Position numbers and translations under genes: made by a program
The notes under the pieces: generated by a model
Databases searched by the model: none
Told to the model about the DNA's origin: nothing
The model's input: the letters and a program-made list of their open reading frames with translations, nothing else
In this document: positions 23,216 through 32,955 of the stretch, piece by piece
How positions within the stretch are numbered: the stretch's first letter is position 1
How the letters are laid out: every line of letters starts with the position of its first letter
DNA from: Mallotus nudiflorus
Lineage: Eukaryota; Streptophyta; Magnoliopsida; Malpighiales; Euphorbiaceae
Assembly: GCA_947683625.1 (NCBI GenBank)
Contig: CANTUR010000009.1
Location: forward strand, 4,291,501 to 4,355,500
Reading direction: 5' to 3'
Length of the DNA stretch: 64,000 nt

Positions 23216-25862
23216 GATTATCATATATAATTCTAATTAATATATTTTATAAATAAATATTTTTTAAGGGAAAAGGTGCAAATATATTTTTAATGTTTTA
23301 ACTTAATCTCACATAAGCCCTTTATGTTTTTTGAGGTGCAAATACATCCTTATTATTTTAAAAATGACACTTTTAGCCCTTATGGACACCCAGTTTGATC
23401 TACCCATAACATAAGCCCAATGATAAAATGAAATGGGCACTAAATGTAGAGAATATTTTGACATTCCCTTAAAAATGGACCAATAGCCCAAGTACTCCTA
23501 AAAGTGCATTATAAGATTAGAACTAAGCCTAAAAAGCTTACATAAGACCATAAAGCCCAATAGAGGAGTCGTCTCAGCCCAAGCCAATGAGGTGACACCT
23601 GACCAAAGAGGCATCACCTTTTTGGAAGTGATTTGCTGAAGAGCCACCTTACTGATATCATTTTATTTTTTAAAATGGAGTATTAATGACTGTTGAAATG
23701 CTTGACTTAATGTCTATGCATGTTCCAACATGCTCCAACAATAATTGGGGCATTTCTGACAGGAAAGGAAGGGGTGGAAAATCCATGAATGAGGGTAAAT
23801 AGGAGAGGGGAATTAAAAGGGGAGAGAAAAAAATATTAAGGGGACTTTTTTAGTTGGCTGAAAGAGAGGGCAACAAAGCATTTTTCTTGAGGAGAAAGAA
23901 CAAAGAGCATTTCGATGAAAAGGATCTGAAAAACTATAAAAAGAAAGGGAGAGAGGAGGAGTCTAAGGTCCATTCTCAGAGGAACAAGGAAAGGTCTATG
24001 CATTCTGATAGTGTTGTGATAGAATTCAACTTCTGAGGGTCATCACTTTAAAAATAAATCAACATAAAATAATAAGGACACTTGATCCTCATATTAATTT
24101 CATAATTCAAATATATTCATATCATTTTGATTAATTCTTTGCATTTTGGATAATGTTTTATAGTTCCCTGTGCTTAGATTTAAATTATAATCATTTAAAC
24201 CTTTTGTCATTTGATTAAAAAGAAAAAGTTTGAATTAGTTTGAGTTTTGATTCTGTAAATAGAATTTAGGCAATGCCTCATCAGAAGGGTGTCGCCTCTT
24301 TAGGCTAAGGCGAATTGTTATCGCCTTAATGGCCTAAGGCAATGCCCCAACGAAGAGGCATCGTCATATCCCTCTTATTCTGCTTTTTATTTATGCATTA
24401 TATTTAAATCATTAGCTATTGAATCAGTGTTAATTCATGAATGTTTATATGGATATATTTTATGTGTTCTGTAATTTGTTTAGTGCTATTTTTTTTTAAA
24501 TCTAGACATGCACTCATTAATATTTTAGTGTCCTTATATATTTATTCAATTTGTGTTTATTTTAATTTTTATTTTACTATGCATTTTGTGCATTTTTATA
24601 TTTTACGTTTCTGTATTTTACGTTTTAGATTTAATCAATTTAGTTAATTGTTAAGAAAATTAAAACTTCAAAAAAAATTAGTATTGCCCCCAAAATGTTT
24701 TTGTCTTTTGCAAGCTGCGACATTGCGATCCGCGTCATGTATTATTGTCCTAAATTTAAACATATTAACCACTTAAAGTTAGTTTGAGTGAACTCCTTAT
24801 CTTTTACAACAACAAAATACATATTCCCTTCCTCTCCAAAAGCCCCTATAGATCAAGTAATGAACTATTTGCAAATCTAGCCTATATACTTACATTCTTT
24901 CATGCTAATGCAAACTAAATTTTCAACTCTATCTTCCTTACCCTATTATAGCAAATTTCAAAGGTAAAATAGAAATTTTTTTAGGAAATGTAGAAACAGA
25001 ATAAGTGCAAAGAGAGTTACAAATGCTGTAAAAATGTTACCTTAATTGGGATAAGTGCAAAGAGAGTTACAAATGGTTGATTACAACCAGCTCAACCATT
25101 CCTAATAGATTGAGTAATTTAAAACTTTATCAAGTTAGAAGCACTTTAAGATGAAATCAGCTAAACCTCAAAATTGGAAAGTTTTAGAGGACTCTTCTAA
25201 AACTTTTCATAGAATTAAACAACATCTATTTTAAAGTTTTCTATCTCAAGATATAAAAGAAATATAGATTTAAAAAATTTAGGAAAACAGTTTCAAATAT
25301 GTAAATTTAAATAAAGATTTTAAGTATTTTTTTATTTTAAAACAAAGTAAGTATAAAAACACCCTACAAATATCTATAAAAAAATAAGTATTTAAAAGTA
25401 TAGTAAAAAATCAAATGAATTTTATTTTATAATAGGAGTTATATAATAAGTCATGTGTTATATAATTATTATGTCAATTTAGCTATAATTTCAACGCCTC
25501 ATAAATAATAATAATAATAATAATAAAAATTTGTCATTTTAAGTGTTATCACCAACCTAGTATGTATATATATATATATAATGCATTAGCCATGTGTTTT
25601 ACTTTATCCCCTAGCAGCAAAAAATAACCCGCAGGAAACTTCAGCAACAGCCGCAGAAACTAACAAACATAACGGAAAAAAGAAAAACCTAACTTTTAAA
25701 AAAAAAAAAAAAAGAAAAACCCCTGGTTCAAAGACCTACAATTTAAAGATTTTCCGTAATAACATCAAAAACTGCTTCTTTTTTATTTCCTTCTCCTTTT
25801 TTCTTTGTTTCTTGATTTTTTTTTTTCTCTTTTCACACTACGCATTTGAGTCCTTTTCATCA
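23216..25862. other. intergenic DNA with short repeats
   Basis: No gene recognised. Near 23560-23660 and 24260-24370 there are repeated phrases such as AGAGGCATCACC and GAGGCATCG, perhaps parts of one old element. A 25-bp direct repeat (ATAAGTGCAAAGAGAGTTAC plus AAATG) occurs at 25001-25025 and 25051-25075. An (ATA)n run is at about 25506-25527. The 60-residue Lys/Glu-rich frame at 23854-24036 has no recognisable features. The region just before 25863 is T-rich and probably holds the leader of the next gene. Confidence 0.5.
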
Positions 25863-26585
25863 ATGGCTTCGAACGAAGATAAAGAAAATCAAAATAAGTT
25901 GCCTATGAAAAAACGCGATTTTCTTCGTTCTGGACTTAGTGAGATTGCAAGTGGAAGAGAAGACATTGGCACAAAGAGGCTCAAGAAAGGAAAAGGAGGA
26001 GTTAAGGTTGGGAAATTGAAAGTCTTGCCAGAAGAACCTGTGACAAAGTATACTAAAATGAACAAACTCCGAGAGAAATTAAAGAAATTAATGCCGGATG
26101 AAATGGAAGCCAAGCTGCTAGCACTCTTGCAAGAAGACGAAGATAAAGATTTCAAGAAAGCTAAAATGGAAAGGAAAAAGATCTTCTTGGACTGGGTAAA
26201 AGAGTGTGATGAAACTGATGATGATGATTTATCAAAGAATCTGAAACTGTTAAGGGATGAAGCTATGAGACAGGGATTTAGGATCGCTGGTCTACTTATG
26301 ATTATGGAACGGAAGGATGAAATTGGAAAAAGGAACTTTCAAGGGCTTATAGATTCTTTGAAGTACATGTCTGATCAAGGTGTAGATTCTGAGGGAACTG
26401 GAAGAATGCTTGTTTTTCTTGAAGCAGTAGATGGACTGTTCTGGAAGAAAGAACCCAAAAATTTGGAAAGGTTTAGCCAAAGGAACACAGAGGAAGCAGC
26501 GTCTCAAGGCAGAGAACAAAATGTTATTAAAGAACATGTTTCTCTATTGGTCAAAGAAATTTTCGCCTGGAGCTCTTTTGGATGA
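25863..26585 (+). CDS. uncharacterised basic/charged protein (240 aa), possibly the 5' half of a split gene
   Basis: A frame with coding-like composition. The first ATG in frame is at 25863 (ATGGCTTCG, a good plant context); the frame continues upstream only through a T-rich stretch without ATG. The protein has a Lys/Arg-rich N-terminus (residues about 10-60), charged helices with Leu spacing (about 70-150, coiled-coil-like), and no signal peptide or membrane helix. I do not recognise a family. The stop overlaps the start of the next frame in the form ATGA. Because such a bicistronic arrangement is unusual in plant nuclear genes, one gene broken by a frameshift near 26580, or an unrecognised intron, is a real alternative. 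Confidence 0.5.
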   Translation: MASNEDKENQNKLPMKKRDFLRSGLSEIASGREDIGTKRLKKGKGGVKVGKLKVLPEEPVTKYTKMNKLREKLKKLMPDEMEAKLLALLQEDEDKDFKKAKMERKKIFLDWVKECDETDDDDLSKNLKLLRDEAMRQGFRIAGLLMIMERKDEIGKRNFQGLIDSLKYMSDQGVDSEGTGRMLVFLEAVDGLFWKKEPKNLERFSQRNTEEAASQGREQNVIKEHVSLLVKEIFAWSSFG

Positions 26586-27247
26586 ATGAAGAATTGCCCC
26601 ATTCCAAGATGTCTGTGAAGGATGAATTCCCATCACTAGGAATTCCTTACCGGCTTTTGGATTTTGATCCAGAAGCTATGAATCTTCAATTTGTTGATAT
26701 GGAAGGTGAAGGTGAAGGTGAAGTTGATGGAGGTCAAGTCGATGAGGAGAATAATGCTGCGGCTGTTAATAATACTGGTGATGATGATAATGCTGCGGCT
26801 GTTAATAATACTGGTGATGATGATAATGCTGACGATGATGACGACAATAACGACAACGACGATCACCACGATGATGCCGGTGACGGTGAGGACGACGATG
26901 ATAATGATGACGATGAGGACGGTGATGATGATGAGGACGATGATGAGGAGGATGAGGATGTGGAGGTTGACATTCTAGGTCTGAGCGAAGAAGAAATTCA
27001 CATTGATGATCCAATAATTTTTGTGCATTATGACGATGAGGAGCATGTTTTGGGTGAAATTCAAAAAATAGAGCTGACTGGCCCAGGAAAACTACGCAGA
27101 ATGGTGGTAGAGATGGAGAAGCGAGGTGGTCCAGCCCGCAAAAGGTATATCATCGCCTATGAAGACCAGGACCGAGGAATCCTGAATCCAATTAGATTAC
27201 CTTGGTTAATGTTCCTACAACAGGTGCTGTTTGCTAGAATTAGGTAA
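26582..27247 (+). CDS. uncharacterised very acidic protein (221 aa), possibly the 3' half of a split gene
   Basis: The frame starts with an ATG that overlaps the previous stop by four bases. The middle (residues about 45-125) is almost all Asp, Glu and Asn, as in nuclear or chromatin-associated acidic proteins. It includes a 12-residue unit (NAAAVNNTGDDD) present twice, from a 36-bp tandem DNA repeat. After the acidic block comes a globular-looking part with the phrases EEIHIDDPIIFVHYDDEE and GGPARKRYIIAYEDQDRG. I cannot name the family. Frame, direction and adjacency suggest it belongs to the same locus as 25863-26585. Confidence 0.5.
   Translation: MNEELPHSKMSVKDEFPSLGIPYRLLDFDPEAMNLQFVDMEGEGEGEVDGGQVDEENNAAAVNNTGDDDNAAAVNNTGDDDNADDDDDNNDNDDHHDDAGDGEDDDDNDDDEDGDDDEDDDEEDEDVEVDILGLSEEEIHIDDPIIFVHYDDEEHVLGEIQKIELTGPGKLRRMVVEMEKRGGPARKRYIIAYEDQDRGILNPIRLPWLMFLQQVLFARIR
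26753..26824 (+). repeat. 36-bp tandem repeat in the acidic ORF, two copies
   Basis: Two consecutive identical 36-bp units beginning AATGCTGCGGCTGTTAATAA, encoding NAAAVNNTGDDD twice. It is a recent in-frame duplication. Confidence 0.9.
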
Positions 27248-27635
27248 GATTACAAGCTGAGGGTTTAAGCACTTTTGACGTTTTAAGAGGTGAAATTTGG
27301 ATCTCAGCGTCTTTAGCTATTGGGTTTTCAATATTGTACTGGTTTGGTAAGCAGGGTGTTAAAGGACTTTGACTGATTGTTGTTTTGCTAAACTTTGGAA
27401 GAGATTGTAAAAGTCACTATCAAAGTATCAATCTAGTTTTTAATTCTCAAAATTACAATACAATTTAATTATATTTATCTTTTAACACTTGTTTTAATAT
27501 ATATATATATCTATATTTTTTTTTTTTTGAGAATGATCATTGTAGATATTCAAGTTATATAATTTAACTTAGTTTGATATAAATGCATATTAATTCTATA
27601 GATAAAAAAAAAAGCACTATGTTTAAAATAGTAAT
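27248..27635. other. 3' flank of the acidic ORF, AT-rich
   Basis: No further frame. TA and T runs are near 27500-27530. The polyadenylation region of the preceding locus probably lies here, but no clear signal was singled out. Confidence 0.4.
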
Positions 27636-27899
27636 TTTAAACATAATTATTAACTATTAATTACTGATTAAAAATATAATAATTTTTAATGAATAGGCTT
27701 GAAATCAGATATAGTTCCTTATAATTAGCCATTTTCCTTAATTAATGGGCCCAATCATCGGCCCGACCCAATCATCCTCCCAATAACAAATTCTTATTGT
27801 TAGTCAAAAGAGTCCAGCTAGAATTAATAGATATTTGATGTAATGTATTCATCAATACCTTATTTAATCAGTAATTAATAGTTAATGATTATGTTTAAA
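27636..27899. mobile_element. foldback element with 35-bp inverted ends (MITE-like)
   Basis: Bases 27636-27670 (starting TTTAAACATAATTATTAACT) are the inverse complement of 27865-27899 with one mismatch. The inside holds no coding sequence. Flanking similarity continues weakly outward, so the element may be somewhat longer than given. The target-site duplication was not resolved. Confidence 0.7.
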
Positions 27900-28479
27900 A
27901 AAAATGTTATATAATCAGTAATCAATCATCCTCTCCCCGTCAGCAATTGCTTGGGAGTTGATTCGTGTACAGTAAGTCTCTTGTCGTTGTTAAACAAAAA
28001 AAAACTTATTTCCAATATATATATATATAGTTATTTTTAAGCTTTAAATTAATATTTACATATTAACTTAAAAAATATTGAATTAAGTTTGGTATTTTTA
28101 TATAAATAAATATAAAATTAAATTAAAAAGTTTGGTATTTACATATTTTTTTAGTTGTTAGTTTTGGAAAAATTAGTATGTGCATACTTGTAAGATTGTT
28201 ATATATATATGTACATATATATAACTGGATTCTTGAGTTCATGGAATTGTTTCTTTTTATAGAAACCATTGAAACAAAGCAGTTGCTAATTGATTTGTTG
28301 TGTTATTTCATCATCAATTTTTTTTTAATTTCTGTGTGACCACATGAATTTTTATATTCACAGTTAATGGTATTACTTTTGCATATTTTAGAAGTGTTTT
28401 TTAATTTTTAGGATCTATTTTAGATATTAAAATATTTGTCGTGTTTCAATATTCTAAGAACTTTTTAAATTTTGATAGA
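27900..28479. other. AT-rich DNA between foldback element and CACTA remnant
   Basis: TA-dinucleotide runs at about 28016-28029 and 28200-28222. No frame or recognisable repeat. It may be internal sequence of the CACTA element whose right end is at 29400. Confidence 0.35.
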
Positions 28480-28830
28480 ATACATGAAACAACCTCCACC
28501 AGTTGACATAGACACTCTTTATTTTGAGGCTGCAGGTGGAGAGAAGGGGAGATGTGTATATGGTCTTGCTTGACGAGCTGCATCTATCTATCCTACCTCC
28601 TGTTGGAGTAGCGGGACCTCATATCCATCATAGGCTACTGCATCAGCAGCTAGATTAGAGAGATTGTGTAGCAGGAGCTCGTAGATAAGAAAGCAGAGAT
28701 AGATAGAGCAATTGCTGAGTTAGATGCTAAAAGAGAGCGTTTTCATAAGATGTAGGAGCAGATGAGACGCTTCATGAAGTAGATGCAATCTGGTCAAGAA
28801 TTTCATGGATCAGGATCTTTTGCACCTTAA
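28480..28830 (+). pseudogene. fragment of a CACTA (En/Spm) transposase-like gene
   Basis: A plus-strand frame reads EAAGGEKGRCVYGL, resembling the GRVYGLG region in the C-terminal part of plant CACTA-associated transposases. An AEIDRAIAELDAK.R coiled-coil-like stretch follows. Several stop codons and probable frameshifts interrupt it. The direction agrees with the CACTA right terminus 570 bases downstream. The family assignment rests on this short motif and the neighbouring terminus. Confidence 0.45.
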
Positions 28831-29059
28831 GCTAGGTGATGACTTGTTTGATGTTTAATGTGTAAAATATAGATGTTTATTATTAGCTATGATTTATATT
28901 ACTTTTATGTATACTATTTAATGTTTTATCTTATGAAATACATTTTTAATTATTGAATTGCAATTTTCCTCTAATTTTGTTAAAATGTATCAAAATATAA
29001 TCTAATTATAAATAACATTTAATTTATAAAATTATATAAAATATAATAATAGGACAAAA

Positions 29060-29400
29060 AATAATATTGACGGAATAGTGATGGACATATCATCAATAAA
29101 TTGTGACAGTTTAGTGATGAAAAAGTTAATGACGGATTTCTGTCACAAATTCCATCACAAATTTGTGATAGAAACACCTTTTTATTGACAGTGAATTTTA
29201 GTGACGAAAACCATTTTCGTCACAAAACTGAGATGGAAACACCTCTTATCAACGCTAAAATTTTAGTGACGGAAACTATTTTTGCCACAAAATTTTAGCA
29301 ATGGCCAAACTTGTGACAACAAGATTTCCATCACTAATCCGTTAGTAAACGTTATTTGTGACAAAATTTTTCGTTACTATTTTGCTGTTATCTTGTAGTG
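29060..29400 (+). mobile_element. right end of a CACTA DNA transposon
   Basis: The segment ends in CTTGTAGTG, whose complement CACTACAAG is the hallmark CACTA terminus. Before it are many short sub-terminal repeats in both orientations around TTTAGTGACGAAA, GTGACGGAAA and TCGTCACAAA, as is typical of this superfamily. No matching left terminus was found upstream, so the element seems truncated. The following bases are CAG. Confidence 0.7.
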
Positions 29401-29520
29401 CAGCCTAGGAAAAACAATTATTTCCAATAAATCTAACAGAAATATCTACATAGAGTTGTAAATATAAGAGTAGTTGAGAAAATCCTCATTTATCCATTTT
29501 AACTGCATGTATAAAGATAC
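29401..29520. other. short spacer to the retrotransposon array, with target site
   Basis: Host-side sequence between the CACTA end and the array. Its last five bases, GATAC (29516-29520), are repeated directly after the array at 49226-49230. Confidence 0.8.
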
Positions 29521-32500
29521 TGTAATATCCCGTGTTTTTAAAAATATTTTTTTTACACTGTACCGGGATATGCAGTGTCAATAATTTTGAATATATATGT
29601 GATATTTTTACGAGTTAATATGTATTTAAAACCTATTTTAATTACGGTATATTATTTACAGTGTTTTACGTAAAATTTTCCCGGGACTTACATTTTCGGG
29701 GAAATTTTCACGTAAACAAATTATTATTAATTATTTTAGATGTATTTACGGACTTGCATGAACTCATACATATTTTTAAATTATTAAATAAAGCCTGTGT
29801 GTGTATATGTATTTAATTAGGGTTTATTATACCCTAATATTTTATTAAGTATTTAATTGTTTTAATTGTTATTTAATTAATTTTATTTGGTATAAATTAT
29901 TAAAATATTAATATTTTTATGTGTGTGGTGTATATTTGATGTGTGTAATTTAATATTATTTTAATATATAGTATAAAGTATATATATATACATATATTTG
30001 TCAAAATTACACAAGAATTGGAAAATTACATTTTAGCCCCCGAGTCTCCTTCTTCTTCTCCGACCGTTCCTTCACCGTCCGGGCGTCTGTCACGCCGTTC
30101 CTTCACTGTGGGTGTGCCGTCCGGTGTGCCACCACCTTCCCCGACCAGTTTCGCTGCCTGTGGAGGCCGTTTCCGGCGTCGGGAGAACGATTTTGGCCGG
30201 AGAAGCCGAAAATCAACCCACCGTCGATCACGCCGATTCCGGCCACCGTTTTCCACACCGCCGGTCTCTTTCTTCTCCTTGAGCTCTGGTGAGTGTGATT
30301 CTAGCTTTGGTTTGAGCTAAAATGGTCTAGAATTGCTTAGTTTTCGATTTGTAAATTTCGGCCTATTAGGGTTTTCGATTTTTTTGAGCTTCGAATTGAT
30401 TGATTCATGGAAACTTCCTTCACAAATGTTGTTCCTAGTAGCTTAATCTTCATGTGTGAATTTTTGTAGAAATTTTGGAGATTTTTTGGATTTTTGGGTA
30501 TTTTTGAATATTTTAATATTATTTTCTAATTTTCGGAAATTAATTATTTAAATTATGAAATTGGATTTTATTGTTAAATTAGGTGTTGAAATGAATTATA
30601 GGAATTTATTTGGAATTTTTATGAATTTCTAAGTATTTATTTTTAATTATTGAAGTTTAGGTGATTTTGGAAAATTAGGTTAATTGTGTTTTAAATTGAA
30701 TTTAATTGGTTAATTGAGTTTAAATATTGATATTATTGATAAATATGTTGAGAAAGTTAATTTTGGATAATTGTATAATTTTTGATGAATTTTTGAAGTA
30801 ATTTAAGTATATTTATATATATAGGGGTATTTTGGTAATTTTACCCTAAATTGTCTAAAAATGTAATTTAATTGGTTTTAATATTTATTTAAGGTATAAA
30901 AATGATTTCTACAAATTATTTAGTATTTTTAACTAATTAAAACTATTTTTCGGGAATTATTTTCAATTATATATATAATATACGGTTTTTCTAATAAAAT
31001 GAGTTTTAATCGGTTTTTATAGTGTTTCAAAGTTAATTATGTAATTTCTACGTATGAAATGTATTTTTGTGATTTAAGGATATTTTTGTTGTATCTGGAA
31101 TATTGTTCTGTGTTTGTGGACCCCGGTCGGTGGACTGTAGTTTGGAGTCCGACCGTGGGATTTTGATTGTGTTGAGCTCGTTTTTCGAAGTGTGTTTCTT
31201 TGCAGGGTCGGCTCTACTCTTTTGAGTAGAGAGATGTCCGTTTTACAGGGGAGGTTCTGCCGGATTTTCGATAGAATTCTCGTAAAACGTGATATCCAGT
31301 CGAACCCTAATTTTCGATTCTGTGTTAAATACTCTAGATTGAATTCTAGGATTTCTGTTAGGTTTATTCTAATGTCGGTTATTTATTGCTTGTTTAGTTG
31401 CGCCGAGACCGAGGGCTAGTGGACCAGGCCCGTCGGACCTGTCTCGTGGAGCGCATTAGGTGAGTTACTATATTATATATATATGCTTAGGATGCATGAT
31501 TTAGAAAATGCATGTTTTATTTTGACTGAATATGCATAAATAATGTGATTTATATTCAAGTATATTTTTGGTATATAATAAATTATATACATGTTTTGTT
31601 AATAAAATATATTTAAAATATTTTTAAATATATTTTTAGTTTAATTCATGAATTGATTGGATTTATTTGACATATATATACTCAAAATATACCTGGTTTA
31701 TGTTTGGTATATTTTCGGTATATATATGGTTTATATTGTTGTTTCATTTACATTCATGCATCATTTATTGTGAATGAATGATTTATATTATTAATGAAGG
31801 ATATCAATAGAGCGTGCTACCTAGTGGCCAGCATTAGGACCGAGTACGTACCGGTACGCCTATAGCTTTAGGCTATGTTACTAACTATTTGTGGATATTG
31901 GTTTGATATGATTATTGATATGTGAGATGTGGTTTGTGGGTGTGATTGCTGGAGCTCGGTTGACCAAGTGTCTCGGGGCCAATCACACTGGCAGTCAGAC
32001 TGCTGGAGCTCGGTTGACTTAGTGTCTCGGGGCCAGTCTACTGTCCATATGGATTAAGTGGATATATTTGGTATAAGTGAGCCTGTATGGCCAGAGTGTT
32101 GTTTAACACTATTATTCTGAGGTTGCGATATTCTAGGGTTCTATGTGATCCTTCATAAACTGGGATTTTTCAGTAAAATATATAAAAATGATTTTCTGCA
32201 TCTGTATGAATTTGCCTGTATATATACATATTATATATATACTGTTGACTGTATGCATTATCACTTAGTGTGTATGTATATATATTATAGTAATTCACTC
32301 AGTGAGGTCTGACTCCCCTCCGTTGACTATTTTTCAGGAGAGTCAACTTCCTCAGACCTCAGTAGCAGGTCGATACGTCGGATTTCTTCCGCCCCGGCTT
32401 CTTTATGTAAATTGTCTACTTCAGTCTTATTTATTTTATCTAGACACTGCAGTAGTTGTGAATTAAAGTGTTGGATTTCATGTATTTTATTTTAAAGAGA

Positions 32501-32741
32501 TGTATTATATGGAAACTGGATTTGTATTAAAGATTATATACATCTATGTGATGAGATGAGATTTAGTTTAAATCTAGTTGATATGGAAAAATGATATTAT
32601 GATTTTTATTTCCGCTGCATATTATATTTTTATTGTTATTATGGCATGCTTTATTTTATTTTTAGGCTTGCTACGGGTTCCGGATTCGAAAGAATTCCCG
32701 TTCCCTAGCGCCGGTCATGGCCCCTGTTTTGGGTCGTGACA
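29521..32741 (+). repeat. LTR 1 (5' LTR of array)
   Basis: Starts TGTAATATCCCG and ends GGGTCGTGACA, directly before the primer-binding site. It is AT-rich overall with GC-rich islands near 30030-30290, 31080-31460 and 32300-32410. It differs from both other LTRs at about 20 sites in its first 2.3 kb. Confidence 0.95.
29972..29977 (+). promoter_or_regulatory. probable TATA box in LTR 1 (also at 38214 and 46456)
   Basis: TATAAA inside an AT-rich run, about 30-45 bases before the first GC-rich island, which would then be the start of the transcript (R region). The same bases occur at the same place in LTR 2 and LTR 3. Inferred, not measured. Confidence 0.5.
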
Positions 32742-32955
32742 AAGTTGGTATCAGAGCGAAGTTCGTATCAGAGTGGAGTTCTGTGTCAGGGCTTAGTTAT
32801 GTGAGTTGTGGCCCTAGTTTTAAAGTTGTGTTTTCTGTGGGACTACTGCAGTGTATTAGGTTCGAGTATGTCTTGATGAGTATTCCTTGCTGTAGTTTTC
32901 AGTGTTATTCCTCCGTTGTCTGTTTTGTCTGAATCTTTCCGTTTATCTTTTCAGA
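30005..32955 (+). other. leader with apparent exon-intron architecture (LTR 1 to gag)
   Basis: GC-rich blocks are bounded by splice-like signals: donor CTG|GTGAGT at 30289, acceptor TTTGCAG ending 31205, donor TAG|GTGAGT at 31460, acceptor TTTTTCAG ending 32337, donor TAT|GTAAAT at 32407, acceptor TTTTTAG ending 32665, donor TAT|GTGAGT at 32801, and acceptor CTTTTCAG ending 32954. The gag ATG begins at 32956, one base after the last acceptor. The 100-residue frame in the first island begins with TTG, not ATG, so it is probably leader RNA, not a protein gene. Splicing is inference. Confidence 0.5.
32746..32757 (+). other. primer-binding site, initiator-Met tRNA type
   Basis: TGGTATCAGAGC, complementary to the 3' end of plant initiator methionine tRNA, starts five bases after the LTR end. 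The second copy is at 40988-40999 after LTR 2. Confidence 0.92.

Noticed and set aside
26636..27014. Antisense frames rich in Ile/Val or His/Arg opposite the acidic ORF
   Set aside because: Simple reverse reading of the GAT/GAC-rich repeats. No independent coding signal.
30018..30320. 100-residue Ser/Arg/Pro-rich frame in each LTR (also 38260 and 46502)
   Set aside because: It starts with TTG, not ATG, lies in the putative transcript leader, and is broken in the diverged copies. It is better explained as a GC-rich leader block than as a protein gene.
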